Shown here in pieces: positions 53,223-62,974 of a DNA stretch of 64,000 bases (position 1 is the stretch's first letter; every line of letters begins with the position of its first letter). The notes beneath the pieces are model-generated. The model made no database searches and was not told the DNA's origin. It saw nothing but the letters and a program-made list of their open reading frames with translations. Source of the stretch: Alteromonas aestuariivivens (lineage in GTDB: Bacteria > Pseudomonadota > Gammaproteobacteria > Enterobacterales > Alteromonadaceae); contig NZ_QRHA01000012.1 in NCBI RefSeq assembly GCF_003367475.1, positions 1-64,000 on the forward strand, written 5' to 3'. The position numbers and the translations under genes are program-made.

Positions 53223-54392
53223 TTACGCTTGCTTGATTCTGCGGGTAACAACCAAACCGGCCAGAGCCAGCAGGAACCAGGACAGGGAACCACCTCCGCT
53301 CTCTTCTTTCTGCTCCGTTTCAGCAGCATTTTCCGCAGATACGGCAGCCTGATAGGCGGCACTTACTGAGTCATAGGCCTCGTAGTAGACTTCAATGGCC
53401 TGCTCACGGATCTCAACAATCGCGAGGACGGTTTCTTCATTGGTTTTGGCGTTGTCAGCATCAACCACAAACTGTTCGGCAGCTTTAAGTTGCTCGTCCA
53501 GTTGAAGCAGTTTCTGCTCGATATTGATAACAGCCGCAGCTGCTATATCGGCCTTTTCCTGAGAAATAGCCTGAGCTGCCTTAAAAGCGGTTTCAGCGCG
53601 CTCCAGATACCCCTGTGCAGAACCAATGTACTCTGAAATGATGCTCTTTACTTCAGCAATCAATTCCATGTTTTGATCGTAAATCAGCGTGTTTTGGGTA
53701 GGGTTAAGGTCTTTGGCGGAATCAACCGCTGTATCGGTGACGGTTACCCGGCTGATATAAACCAGATTTTCACCACTCAAGCTCGAACCAGCGTCGAAAT
53801 TTTGCAGTGGAATTTCAGCAAATGTGGAGTTGACGTAGTAGATGGGCAGGTCATTTATGGCCTGCACAACTTCCATACCTTCAATAACTTCACCGAATAC
53901 AGTAAATCCATTGGATTGCAGATCCAGGTTTTCTGCATTTTCATCGCTAAGGTTAATAAACCAGCTGGAGGTAGCACTGTTTTCCTGAGACGTTTTTGCC
54001 ATGGCGATGGTGGCTTTAAGGTTTGACCACAATGGCTCGTTATCAACTACAAACACATCGTTGTCATCGTCGTCACTTTCATCAATCTGACGCACGGTAA
54101 CACGGTTGGCCTGTTCCTTGGTCTGTTCGCCCTCTATGGACCACTTAAAAGTACCGCCCTGGATAATAAAATCATCGACAGAACGGTGAATGAAGGAGGT
54201 GTCGTATCTGCCTTTGTTGACATAATCCAAAAAGTTTTCGACGGTTTTAGGGGTCGATTCGTCGTACAGGTTGATCACGATGTTACCCATATTGGTTTCC
54301 ATCGTAACTTCGGTTGCGTATACCGAGGAAGTCAGCAGGGCAGTAGAGACAGCCGTGCCCTTAAAGAAAGCAGAAAGCTTTTTGTAAATCAT
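53223..54392 (-). CDS. Exported cyclophilin-type prolyl isomerase with GlyGly-CTERM tail
   Basis: 389 residues. Signal peptide 1-26 (cleavage near VYA-TEV). Cyclophilin domain about 27-210: TNMGNIVINLYDESTPKTVENF and HRSVDDFIIQGG, with an acidic insert (DESDDDDND). Then a long helical, alanine- and glutamate-rich segment (about 240-355, coiled-coil-like). The last 25 residues are a sorting tail: SGGGSLSW, a hydrophobic helix, RR. In Vibrio and Shewanella relatives this tail is processed by rhombosortase and the protein leaves by type II secretion. It would assist folding of other secreted proteins outside or at the surface. Confidence 0.88.
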   Translation of the reverse strand: MIYKKLSAFFKGTAVSTALLTSSVYATEVTMETNMGNIVINLYDESTPKTVENFLDYVNKGRYDTSFIHRSVDDFIIQGGTFKWSIEGEQTKEQANRVTVRQIDESDDDDNDVFVVDNEPLWSNLKATIAMAKTSQENSATSSWFINLSDENAENLDLQSNGFTVFGEVIEGMEVVQAINDLPIYYVNSTFAEIPLQNFDAGSSLSGENLVYISRVTVTDTAVDSAKDLNPTQNTLIYDQNMELIAEVKSIISEYIGSAQGYLERAETAFKAAQAISQEKADIAAAAVINIEQKLLQLDEQLKAAEQFVVDADNAKTNEETVLAIVEIREQAIEVYYEAYDSVSAAYQAAVSAENAAETEQKEESGGGSLSWFLLALAGLVVTRRIKQA

Positions 54393-54584
54393 AGGATTAT
54401 GTACTTCTAATATTGTTGAAACTGAAGAAGGGCGTAAATTGAGCGCTGAACTTTATACGAATAATTAACAATTGACAACCGGCAAAGGGTTAACTCCGCC
54501 GGATAGTCGATACTTTGCACGTTATTCAGTCTAAGGGTAAACGAGAGTGATTACTAACGACTGTATTAATCAGGCGCTAAATAT

Positions 54585-55250
54585 CTACTCAACTATCAGC
54601 GGAGTTAACTGTTGGCGCATAAATTCGGCAATTTGAGGTTGTGCCTGTGCGTTGGGGTGGATGCCGTCATTCTGCATCAACTCCGGATTGAGCGCGACGG
54701 ATTCGAGAAAAAACGGCAACAGCGGTACATTCTGAACCCGGGCGACCTCATCATAGGCGTCGGCAAACATTTGTGTATACCTCCTACCGTAATTGGTGGG
54801 TATTTGCATGTCCTGAAGGAACACTTCTGCCCCTGCTGCCTGGGCAAGGTTTACGATTTGAATCAGGTTGGACTTCAGTTTGGTTACCGGATGGCCCTGC
54901 AGGCCGTCATTGCCGCCCAACTCTATCAGCACATGGCTGGGCCTGTGCTGTTCCAGCAGCCTGGGTAAACGGGCCAGAGCACCGTCGCTGGTTTCCCCGC
55001 TTATCGCAGCATTTATCACGTCGATCTGAATACCCTCGTTGTACCACAGATTTTGTAACAAACTTACCCAGCCTTGTTGTTGTTCAAGACCGTACCCTGC
55101 GCTTAAGCTATCACCAAGAACCAGTAACGAGTACGATGACTGTGTTCGCTGTTCAGACCCGTGAAGGTGATCTGAAAAGCCGAATAATGGTATTAATAAC
55201 AACAAGAAAGCCCAGTACGTACGGCGACCGGAATAATGACAAAACACCAC
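54585..55250 (-). CDS. tesA: Arylesterase/thioesterase I (SGNH hydrolase)
   Basis: 221 residues from the GTG at 55250, which has AGGAG eight bases upstream; the frame is open much further but that part overlaps the divergent ABC gene and is rejected. A signal-like helix (WAFLLLLIPLFGFS) is followed by the SGNH blocks: VLGDSLSAGYG (serine), GGNDGLQG and DGIHPNAQ (aspartate-histidine). It hydrolyses acyl esters and thioesters in the periplasm. Divergent from ybbA with only 15 bases between starts, as in many gammaproteobacteria. Confidence 0.93.
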   Translation of the reverse strand: MVFCHYSGRRTYWAFLLLLIPLFGFSDHLHGSEQRTQSSYSLLVLGDSLSAGYGLEQQQGWVSLLQNLWYNEGIQIDVINAAISGETSDGALARLPRLLEQHRPSHVLIELGGNDGLQGHPVTKLKSNLIQIVNLAQAAGAEVFLQDMQIPTNYGRRYTQMFADAYDEVARVQNVPLLPFFLESVALNPELMQNDGIHPNAQAQPQIAEFMRQQLTPLIVE

Positions 55251-55265
55251 AGTGGCAACTCCTAT

Positions 55266-55961
55266 ATGATTAAAACGCAGCACATTACCAAGATAGTGAC
55301 TACGAGCGAGGGTCCTTTGCAGATCCTTCAGCCAATTTCCTTTCAAGTCAAGGCAGGAGAGTCGGTGGCGATTGTCGGAGCTTCCGGTTCGGGTAAATCT
55401 ACTTTGCTTGGCTTGCTCGCCGGGCTGGATGAGGTGAGCCATGGAGAAATCTGGCTTGATGGTGAACCATTGCACACGATGGGAGAGGAAGCCCGGGCCC
55501 GCTTGAGAGGGGAAAAAGTCGGGTTTATTTTCCAGAGCTTTATGCTGGTTCAGAGCCTGACCGCGATTGAAAATATCATGTTGCCAGCAGAAATAGCCGG
55601 GCTGGGCGATGCCAAAGGCCGTGCCGGTAAAATTCTCGAACAGGTAGGGTTGGCGCACCGTGCACATCATTACCCCAATCAGTTGTCGGGGGGAGAACAG
55701 CAACGCGTGGCGATTGCCAGGGCGTTCATTGGTCAGCCACGGATCCTGTTTGCTGATGAGCCTACCGGAAATTTGGATGCGGCCAACAGCCACAAAATTG
55801 AAAATTTGTTGTTCAGGTTGAATCGGGAAGTGGGTACTACCCTGGTGTTGGTAACGCACGACGAGGAACTTGCACAGAGGTGCGATCGTCAGTTGGTGAT
55901 GCAGGGGGGCAAGCTTACTGAGGCCACTTCCCGCGAATCTGAAAAACGGGAGGCGAGCTGA
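55266..55961 (+). CDS. ybbA: ABC transporter ATPase (LolD/MacB type)
   Basis: 231 residues from the ATG at 55266; a start 30 bases upstream would run into tesA. Walker A GASGSGKST, signature LSGGEQQRVA, Walker B ILFADEPTGNLD. With the FtsX-like YbbP it forms a type VII (mechanotransmission) ABC complex at the inner membrane; the cargo is unknown, with lipoprotein- or lipid-related roles suspected from tesA proximity. One base before ybbP. Confidence 0.92.
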   Translation: MIKTQHITKIVTTSEGPLQILQPISFQVKAGESVAIVGASGSGKSTLLGLLAGLDEVSHGEIWLDGEPLHTMGEEARARLRGEKVGFIFQSFMLVQSLTAIENIMLPAEIAGLGDAKGRAGKILEQVGLAHRAHHYPNQLSGGEQQRVAIARAFIGQPRILFADEPTGNLDAANSHKIENLLFRLNREVGTTLVLVTHDEELAQRCDRQLVMQGGKLTEATSRESEKREAS

Positions 55962-55962
55962 T

Positions 55963-58488
55963 ATGGGGGTATCTGTCAGCCTGGCGTGGCGCCTGTTTCG
56001 CCACGAGGCGCGTCGCGGAGAACTTACCATTATTCTGGCGGCAATTGTGTTGTCTGTGGCTTCCGTTTTGTCGCTGTCACTATTCAGTGAGCGCCTTCAG
56101 GGAGCGCTAACGGAACGTTCGGCAGCCTTTCTGGCTGCTGACAGCCAGCTGCGTTCCCGTTATCCCATTGATGAAGTGTGGATTGAGGTTGCACAAAGCC
56201 GTCAGCTTTCTACTGCCCAACAGGTCAGTACCCGTTCAATGGCATTCGGCCAAAATGAAATGTCCCTGGTGGATTTGCGCGCGGTAAGTGCGGAATACCC
56301 GCTCAAGGGCGAAGTAAAAGTTTCTGATGCGCCGTTTGGCTCAACCTATGGCGTTGACACTATGCCGGATGCGGGTGAGGCATGGCTTGATTCCCGTCTG
56401 TTTCAGCTGCTGGACGTAAGCCTGGGCGACAAGGTGGAGCTGGGCGATGGTGAATTTACCGTTACCCGGGTGCTGGCCGAAGTCCCCGATGCCGGATTCA
56501 GTGTGTTCAATACTGATCCTATTGTACTGATAAACCTCAGAGACCTGGCCACCACCAACGTGACCGGCCCGGGCAGCCGTGTGACCTACAAAGTGTATTT
56601 TTCCGGCCAGCCAGACAAACTGGATACTTATTTTGAGTGGCTGGCACCACAACTGAATGACGAACTGCACAGCTGGCGTTCGGTGGGGGATGACGATTCT
56701 CCCATAGGCCGCTCGGTAGAAACCGCCGAACGCTATTTTCTGCTGGCCAGTTTGCTCGCGATTGTGCTCGCCGCGGTTTCGATAGCGGTTGCGGCGCAGA
56801 GATACAGTCAACGACATTTTGACCCTGTTGCGGTGATGAAAACGCTGGGTGCGAGCCAGAGCATGATCCGCAAGATTTACCTCCTGCAAGTAATGTTGAT
56901 TGCGTTACTGGGCATTGTACTGGGCATTATCATTGGCGTGGTTATTCAACAGGTGGTAGTAATAGCCCTGGCTGAACAGGTGAATGTGTCCCTAGGGGTA
57001 TGGCACTGGCGGCCGGTTGCCATCGCGGTATTCACCGGCGCGGTTTGTGCGCTGCTTTTTTCACTGTACCCTCTGATGCGATTGTTTTCTGTGCCTCCAT
57101 TGCGGGTTCTCAGGCGGGATTTGGATTCGGGATTGCGTTCCCGGACTCTGCAGTTTGTCGCGTCAGGTGGAGCGGTATTTTTATTGATGTGGGCCTATAG
57201 CCGCGACCTCAGTATCAGTATGATCCTGTTTGCGTCGGGTATTGCTTTGGTGGCAGGGTTAATGGCGGTAACCTTTGGCCTGATCTCGGTAGGCCGCAAA
57301 CTCGGCAGTGGAAGTATGGGGCCTTGGCAACTTGCGTGGGCGCGCATTCGCCGCCGGGCTATGGACAACAGCGTGCAGCTGATCAGCTTTTCCATAACCA
57401 TAATGCTGCTGCTGGTGGTTTTGGTGATGCGCAATGATATGGTCGCTCAGTGGCAGGCCCAGTTGCCCGCAGGTACTCCGAACTATTTTCTGAGCAATAT
57501 TACCGATACACAAAAAGACAGACTGTCGGCTCATTTCACCCAGCAAGGCGTGGGTGTGGAGGATTTTTACCCGGTTGTACGGGGGCGGTTTGTTGCGGTA
57601 AACGACGAGCAGGTCAATACCGAGATCACCAAGGAGGAGCAGCAAGGCCCCCGCGAAGGGCGAGAGGGGCTGGGGCGCGAAGCCAATCTGACCTGGAGTT
57701 ACACTCTGCAAAAAGAGAACCGGATTGTGGAAGGTAGCTGGCAGGGGAGCGAGCCTACCCAGCAGAGTGATACTCTGCACCAGGTGTCCGTTGAGAAGGA
57801 AATCGCCGGGCGACTCGATATTGGCCTTGGAGATGTGCTTACCTTCAATATTGGCAGTGAGGTGATCCAGGCCAGGGTGACCAGTCTTCGGGAAGTGAAC
57901 TGGCAAACCATGCAACCCAATTTCTTTTTTGTGCTTGAGCCTTCAGCCATGCAGGCTTTTTCGCCAACCTACATCACCAGTTTCCATTTGCCCGCAGAAC
58001 GGAAAGCGGAGCTGACAGCACTACTGGCACCTTTTGCTTCGGTTACCCTGTTTGATGTGGACACCCGTATTAACCAGCTAAGGGATATTGTCGGTCAGGT
58101 TTCGCTGGCAGTGGAGTTTATTCTTGTGCTGGTTCTGGCCGCAGGCAGTCTGGTGTTGATAGCCCAGGTGCAGGCGAGCATGGACGAGCGTCAACAGGAA
58201 TTGGCGATCTTGCGCACACTTGGGGCGCGGGGCAGTCTCATCCGCCTCAGTGTGATTAATGAATTCATCATCATTGGGCTAGTGGCCGGCTTTATGGCTG
58301 CGGTTACCAATGAACTGAGTTTATACATGCTGCAAACCCAGGTGTTTCAGATGCAGGCCTCACTTCACCTGCCTTACTGGCTGATAGCTCCGGTTGTGGG
58401 GGCCTGTGTGGTTGGAGTGCTCGGTGCTTTGGGGTGCTGGCGGTTGTTATCCTTGAATACGGTTCAGCTGTTGCGACGAATGGTCTGA
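55963..58488 (+). CDS. ybbP: FtsX-like permease
   Basis: 841 residues. Helices: one near the N-terminus (LTIILAAIVLSVASVLSL), then groups at about 260-420 and 710-830 with FtsX domains (LLASLLAIVLAAVSIAVAA, LVLAAGSLVLIAQVQASMDER). Large periplasmic domains lie between. The duplicated helical layout is that of YbbP/YknZ-like type VII ABC proteins. It follows ybbA directly and both are divergent from tesA. Confidence 0.92.
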   Translation: MGVSVSLAWRLFRHEARRGELTIILAAIVLSVASVLSLSLFSERLQGALTERSAAFLAADSQLRSRYPIDEVWIEVAQSRQLSTAQQVSTRSMAFGQNEMSLVDLRAVSAEYPLKGEVKVSDAPFGSTYGVDTMPDAGEAWLDSRLFQLLDVSLGDKVELGDGEFTVTRVLAEVPDAGFSVFNTDPIVLINLRDLATTNVTGPGSRVTYKVYFSGQPDKLDTYFEWLAPQLNDELHSWRSVGDDDSPIGRSVETAERYFLLASLLAIVLAAVSIAVAAQRYSQRHFDPVAVMKTLGASQSMIRKIYLLQVMLIALLGIVLGIIIGVVIQQVVVIALAEQVNVSLGVWHWRPVAIAVFTGAVCALLFSLYPLMRLFSVPPLRVLRRDLDSGLRSRTLQFVASGGAVFLLMWAYSRDLSISMILFASGIALVAGLMAVTFGLISVGRKLGSGSMGPWQLAWARIRRRAMDNSVQLISFSITIMLLLVVLVMRNDMVAQWQAQLPAGTPNYFLSNITDTQKDRLSAHFTQQGVGVEDFYPVVRGRFVAVNDEQVNTEITKEEQQGPREGREGLGREANLTWSYTLQKENRIVEGSWQGSEPTQQSDTLHQVSVEKEIAGRLDIGLGDVLTFNIGSEVIQARVTSLREVNWQTMQPNFFFVLEPSAMQAFSPTYITSFHLPAERKAELTALLAPFASVTLFDVDTRINQLRDIVGQVSLAVEFILVLVLAAGSLVLIAQVQASMDERQQELAILRTLGARGSLIRLSVINEFIIIGLVAGFMAAVTNELSLYMLQTQVFQMQASLHLPYWLIAPVVGACVVGVLGALGCWRLLSLNTVQLLRRMV

Positions 58489-58538
58489 ACCGGACGTTGC
58501 TACGAAAGCACTGAACGCTTTCTGAGCGGGTTTCGTGG

Positions 58539-59432
58539 TTAGCTGAATATCGCGTTGAGTGCCGATGGCAATCTTTCGTACCTGAACACGAAACCGGCTT
58601 TTTGCAGGCGATCAGGCAACACACTCTGGCCGCTTAGAAGCAGTTCGGAGGTTTCACCCAAAGCCAGTTTCAGTACGGTTTCCGGAACCGTGAAAAATGT
58701 AGGCCTGTGCAGTGCGCTGCCCAGAGATTTGGTGAATTCGCGGTTGCTGACCGGATGTGGCGCGGTCAGATTGTAAGGGCCCTGGCATTGGGGATGGGTG
58801 AGCAGAAATTGCATTGCTTCAACCATGTCGTCTATGTGGATCCATGACATAACCTGTTCACCGCTTCCCAGTTTACCGCCCAGCCCGAAATGAAATGGCA
58901 CCGCCATTTTTTCCAGTGCACCACCGTCCTTCGCCAGCACAATTCCGGTTCTGAGCAAGCAGACCCGCGTCTCTGCTGATTGTGCAGTCAATGCCAGCTC
59001 TTCCCATTTACGGCATACCTGATGGGTAAATTCATCGTGCACCTGATGGCGGGACTCCGTTACCGGGGCCGGCCCCTGGCGACCATAAAAGCCAATCGCT
59101 GAGCCAGAGATAAACACCGACGGTGGTTTTTCGGATGCTCGAATTGCGGTTGCCAGTTCTTCTGTAACCGACCAGCGGCTCTCGCAAATGCGCTGTTTTT
59201 GCCTGGAGGTCCAGCGTTTGTCTGCAATGGGTTCGCCGGCAAGATTGATTACAGCATCAAAGTCACTCAAATCGTTTAGTTCACCAAGCGAACCGATGGT
59301 GTTTACATTGCTGAGCAATTGTCTGGCGCGCTCAGGGTTGCGGCTCAACACCGTAAAACGGTATTGCGAGGCAAAACGTGCAATGAAATGTCTGCCAATC
59401 AGTCCGGTCGCGCCAGTCATCAGTATGTTCAC
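58539..59432 (-). CDS. yfcH: TIGR01777 family NAD-dependent epimerase-like protein
   Basis: 297 residues. Rossmann start MNILMTGATGLIGRHF, NLAGEPIADKRWT, FISGSAIGFYG and GEQVMSWIHIDDMV are family landmarks of the YfcH group (short-chain reductase/epimerase fold; substrate unknown). The GTG start has an excellent AAGGAGG. Downstream of folX on the same strand, as in E. coli. Confidence 0.92.
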   Translation of the reverse strand: MNILMTGATGLIGRHFIARFASQYRFTVLSRNPERARQLLSNVNTIGSLGELNDLSDFDAVINLAGEPIADKRWTSRQKQRICESRWSVTEELATAIRASEKPPSVFISGSAIGFYGRQGPAPVTESRHQVHDEFTHQVCRKWEELALTAQSAETRVCLLRTGIVLAKDGGALEKMAVPFHFGLGGKLGSGEQVMSWIHIDDMVEAMQFLLTHPQCQGPYNLTAPHPVSNREFTKSLGSALHRPTFFTVPETVLKLALGETSELLLSGQSVLPDRLQKAGFVFRYERLPSALNAIFS

Positions 59433-59476
59433 ATAGCCTCCTTGAGCGGGTCAGGCATGTCGGTCGGTTAAGATTG

Positions 59477-59842
59477 CTACGCCTTGCTGCAGGACAGGGT
59501 CAAAGAAACCGAGTCAGAAAAACGCAATGCATGGGGTTTGTCCACTTCGACTTCCGCGCTGGTGACCCAGGGGTGCTGGGATGCCACTTCGAGTATGTCG
59601 GAAGTGAGCTTCTCCAGCAGGGAAAAGCGGTTGTCTTCAACCAGCCGGATAATCGCCTTGGTTACGGTTTTATAGTTAAGCGCATCGTCCATGTTGTCGG
59701 AATCGGTGGCTCGCTGTGCGTCGTAATGAATTTTCACGTTCACTACCACATCCTGCTTATTACGGATTTCGTCGTCGTTTATGCCGATGTAGGTGCGCAG
59801 TCGCAGATTTTTAATTTTAATTGTGGCTTGATTCAGTTGCAT
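59477..59842 (-). CDS. folX: Dihydroneopterin triphosphate 2'-epimerase
   Basis: 121 residues. [25 protein letters not shown] and [17 protein letters not shown] closely follow FolX of E. coli; FolB (aldolase) differs in these parts. It epimerises 7,8-dihydroneopterin triphosphate to the monapterin form used for tetrahydromonapterin. Next to yfcH, the same pair as in E. coli, with 44 bases between. Confidence 0.93.
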   Translation of the reverse strand: MQLNQATIKIKNLRLRTYIGINDDEIRNKQDVVVNVKIHYDAQRATDSDNMDDALNYKTVTKAIIRLVEDNRFSLLEKLTSDILEVASQHPWVTSAEVEVDKPHALRFSDSVSLTLSCSKA

Positions 59843-59923
59843 CTTTCTCTCTTTTATCTGGTGGTATCCATGCAGTAATAAATTTGCTAGCGTTGAGTCT
59901 GGTCTGAATTATTTTGTGTGATT

Positions 59924-60970
59924 ATGGAACTGAAATCTCCTACTGCCAAGGTCTTGATTGTTCTGGCTTGTTTAGTTGTGGTGATGGCCGGGGTAAAAGC
60001 CGCCAGCGCCATAATGGTACCGTTTTTTCTTTCGGTGTTTATTGCCATAGCCTGCAGTCCGCTGATTAACTGGATGTCACGTCACCGGATACCCCGTTGG
60101 GCGTCGGTGTTTTTTGTAATACTGCTTATTGTGTTTTTTGGATTTTTACTGGCAGGGCTGGTAGGTCAGTCCATGTCTGAATTCCGCGCGAATCTGCCAG
60201 AATACCGGCAACAGCTGTCGGAAGAATTTACCTGGCTGGTGGATAAACTGGCGGGTTATAACATTCACCTTAATCAGGAACTCCTTACCAACCAGTTCGA
60301 CCCCGGAGATGCCATGTCGATGGCGACCAATTTTATCACCGGCATGGGGGGCGTGCTGTCAAACCTGTTTCTGATCCTGCTGACAGTCATATTTATGCTG
60401 TTTGAAGCCGAAAGCATTCCCCAACGCCTGCATATTGCAATGGCTGATCCGCAAATGAAAATGCAGCACATCGACCGCTTTATTCGTTCTGTGAACAGTT
60501 ATCTGGCCATCAAAACCATGGTCAGCCTGGCTACCGGTGTATTTATCGGCGTGTGGCTGTATGTTATGGATGTGGATCATTTCATGCTGTGGGCTGTGCT
60601 TTCCTTTATGCTCAATTACATTCCCAATATTGGTTCCATCATCGCCGCCTTACCCGCGGTGCTCATCGCCTTCGTACAATACGGTCTTGCCTCTGCAGGG
60701 CTTGCTGCACTTGGTTTTGTGCTGGTTAATACCATTATGGGCAACCTGGTTGAACCGCGGCTGATGGGGCGGGGTATGGGGCTGTCTACGCTGGTGGTAT
60801 TTCTGTCTTTGATATTCTGGGGCTGGTTGCTGGGTACCGTTGGTATGCTGTTGTCGGTTCCGCTGACCATGGTGGTAAAAATTGCACTGGAATCGCGGGA
60901 AGAGAGTAAATGGCTTGCAGTGCTGCTCTCAAGCGAGGCGGAACCTGCACCGCAACAGCCAGCGGTTTAA
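59924..60970 (+). CDS. AI-2E family transporter
   Basis: 348 residues with about eight helices: VLIVLACLVVVMAGV, IMVPFFLSVFIAIACSPLI, then a loop with coiled segments, and a C-terminal group ending GWLLGTVGMLLSVPLTMVVKI. LNYIPNIGSIIAALP and VEPRLMGRGMGLSTL are family marks (PerM/TqsA). Some members export autoinducer-2, others are Na+/H+ antiporters; the function here is open. Its stop overlaps that of phoQ on the other strand. Confidence 0.9.
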   Translation: MELKSPTAKVLIVLACLVVVMAGVKAASAIMVPFFLSVFIAIACSPLINWMSRHRIPRWASVFFVILLIVFFGFLLAGLVGQSMSEFRANLPEYRQQLSEEFTWLVDKLAGYNIHLNQELLTNQFDPGDAMSMATNFITGMGGVLSNLFLILLTVIFMLFEAESIPQRLHIAMADPQMKMQHIDRFIRSVNSYLAIKTMVSLATGVFIGVWLYVMDVDHFMLWAVLSFMLNYIPNIGSIIAALPAVLIAFVQYGLASAGLAALGFVLVNTIMGNLVEPRLMGRGMGLSTLVVFLSLIFWGWLLGTVGMLLSVPLTMVVKIALESREESKWLAVLLSSEAEPAPQQPAV

Positions 60971-62301
60971 TCCGGGTAGGGGAATTCCAGTGTTATGCTG
61001 GCCCCTTCAAGAGTTGCAGAACGTTCGATTTTAAGGCGGCCCTGGTAGATATCAACCAGGTCGCTGACCACCGCCAGACCGATGCCTTGCCCTTCGGTGT
61101 AGGTGTCGAGCCGCTCGCCCCGTTTAAGCAGGTTGGTACGCTTCTCTTCAGGAATGCCTGGGCCGTCGTCTTCAATTCGGATTTCACACCAGCGGGCATG
61201 GTTTTGCAGCGTCAGGTGCACCCGTTTTCGAGCTGCTTTACAGGCGTTATCGAGCAGGTTGCCGAGTAATTCCATCAGGTCAGTTTCGTCACCCAGAAAC
61301 CGGGCGTTAGCGTCGTCGGTGAGTTCAATTTGCAGGCGTTTGTCCTGGTATACTTTGTTCAGCGCGGCACAGACTTTATGTGCAATCGGGCCTATGGTTA
61401 CAGCAGTTTGCCAACCGCTTTGGCCAGCTGAGGCCCGTTTTAGCTGGCGCTGTATTAGCTGGTTTATGTGTTGCATGGCATCTTTTGCCTGGACGGGCAG
61501 ATTTTCGGTATTCATAGCAACCGCCAGCGGCGTTTTCAGGCTGTGGGCCAAATCCCCGAGGCGATTTTTATAGCGGCTGCGCTGTTGTGCTTCAAACTGC
61601 AGCAGTTGGTTAATGCTGTTTTTAAGCCCGTCAAATTCCACCGGGTAATTGCCTTCCAGCGTGTTTTGCTCTCCTCTGGCGGTTTGCTTGATGTCGCTGA
61701 TGAGAGCCCGCACCGGCGCAAGGACCCGGTTCATGCCCACGAACAGCAGCGCCAGCATGCCTGCGGCCAGTATCAGCATGCCTTGCCACACTGTGCCCAA
61801 AAAGGCCTTGTGTTCAGCGGAAAATTCACTTTTGTCGTTAAAAATGTAGAAGTGCACAGGTTCAAAATCAGCCTGTGAGGCAAACTCTGCAGTGAAGGCA
61901 TACGCAAAGTATTCCTTCTGTTCATCAAACGGCGCAGGGTACTGGCTCAGAAAGCGTTCCTCCCCAACGTCGGGCGCGGGTGGTGGTGAGCTCATCGGGT
62001 GGTGCAGGGCGGACGCCGACTGCCACACTATATTGTCACGAAACACAATCAGGCCCATGTACCCTGAATCGGGTATGTTGAGCTGCTCTTCGTACAGTAA
62101 CTCAGGCATGTAGGGTATGGCGCCGTCGAGTTCGAATGCCGAAACCAGCGCCAGGTTCATGAGTTTGAGCTCATTGAGCTTCGCTTGGATCAGGCTGCTG
62201 GTGTATGCCTTGTCGAGGATCACTGTTGTGGTGGGGATGAATAACCCCAGCATCACAACGGCCAGCATCACAGAGCGAACACGAAGCGAGACTTCCTTCA
62301 T
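60967..62301 (-). CDS. phoQ: PhoQ-like sensor histidine kinase
   Basis: 444 residues. Two membrane helices (SVMLAVVMLGLFIPTTTVIL near 10-29 and GMLILAAGMLALLFVGMN near 170-187) bound a periplasmic sensor domain rich in acidic residues. HAMP-like linker, then the phospho-accepting histidine in GDLAHSLKTPLAVAM and ATP-binding motifs NLLDNACKAA, DDGPGIP and GQGIGLAVV. It phosphorylates PhoP in response to divalent cations, pH or peptides in characterised relatives. Start overlaps the phoP stop (ATGA). Confidence 0.9.
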   Translation of the reverse strand: MKEVSLRVRSVMLAVVMLGLFIPTTTVILDKAYTSSLIQAKLNELKLMNLALVSAFELDGAIPYMPELLYEEQLNIPDSGYMGLIVFRDNIVWQSASALHHPMSSPPPAPDVGEERFLSQYPAPFDEQKEYFAYAFTAEFASQADFEPVHFYIFNDKSEFSAEHKAFLGTVWQGMLILAAGMLALLFVGMNRVLAPVRALISDIKQTARGEQNTLEGNYPVEFDGLKNSINQLLQFEAQQRSRYKNRLGDLAHSLKTPLAVAMNTENLPVQAKDAMQHINQLIQRQLKRASAGQSGWQTAVTIGPIAHKVCAALNKVYQDKRLQIELTDDANARFLGDETDLMELLGNLLDNACKAARKRVHLTLQNHARWCEIRIEDDGPGIPEEKRTNLLKRGERLDTYTEGQGIGLAVVSDLVDIYQGRLKIERSATLEGASITLEFPYPD

Positions 62302-62972
62302 AATTGACGATTGATTCGGTAGCCTCGGCCACGCAGGGTTTCGATTGGTTTGAGGGTACCTGAGGGGTCGAGCTTTTTGCGCAATCGGCCCACGAACACT
62401 TCGATCACATTGCTGTCGAGGTCAAAATCCTGGTCGTAAATGTGTTCGGTGAGTTCGGTTTTTGAGACCACTTTTTGCGGGTTCAGCATCAGGTATTCCA
62501 TCACCTTGTATTCATAAGCTGTGAGCTCAAGGGGGGCATCGTCAAGGCGTACTTCTCCGGCCACTGTGTCCAGTGATATGGGGCCAAGCTGTATGGTTGG
62601 GTTGGCCTGCCCGGAAGCGCGGCGGATCAGGGCTTTTGCCCTGGCCAGCAGTTCTTCATTATGAAACGGTTTGGTCAGGTAATCGTCGGCACCGGCATCC
62701 AGCCCTTCAACTTTTTCCTGCCAGCGGTCACGGGCCGTGAGGATAAGGACAGGGCAACGCACATCACTCTGTCTTGCCTGACGGATGACATCAAAGCCGT
62801 CCAGCAAGGGCAGGCCTATATCTATGATGGCCAAATCGTAAGGGTATTCCTTTAACTGGTACAGCGCATGATTACCGTTGTCGGCCAAATCGACACTGTA
62901 GCCGTTTTGTTGCATCAGGGTGTCTAACTGAGTGAGTAGCCGGCTGTCATCCTCGGCAATCAATATCCGCAT
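62298..62972 (-). CDS. phoP: PhoP-like response regulator
   Basis: 224 residues. Receiver with acidic pair AEDD (7-9), phospho-aspartate in IIDIGLP (D51) and KPF lysine; winged-helix OmpR DNA-binding domain with ENVIEVFVGRLRKKLD-like segment (NVIEVFVGRLRKKL). It controls envelope and metal-stress genes in relatives. Two bases after the PepSY gene and overlapped with phoQ, giving a three-gene operon. Confidence 0.93.
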   Translation of the reverse strand: MRILIAEDDSRLLTQLDTLMQQNGYSVDLADNGNHALYQLKEYPYDLAIIDIGLPLLDGFDVIRQARQSDVRCPVLILTARDRWQEKVEGLDAGADDYLTKPFHNEELLARAKALIRRASGQANPTIQLGPISLDTVAGEVRLDDAPLELTAYEYKVMEYLMLNPQKVVSKTELTEHIYDQDFDLDSNVIEVFVGRLRKKLDPSGTLKPIETLRGRGYRINRQL

Positions 62973-62974
62973 TG

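Noticed and set aside
55251-56030. N-terminal extension of the tesA frame by about 260 codons
   Set aside because: It runs antisense through ybbA and ybbP; the SGNH enzyme is complete from the GTG at 55250 with AGGAG upstream.
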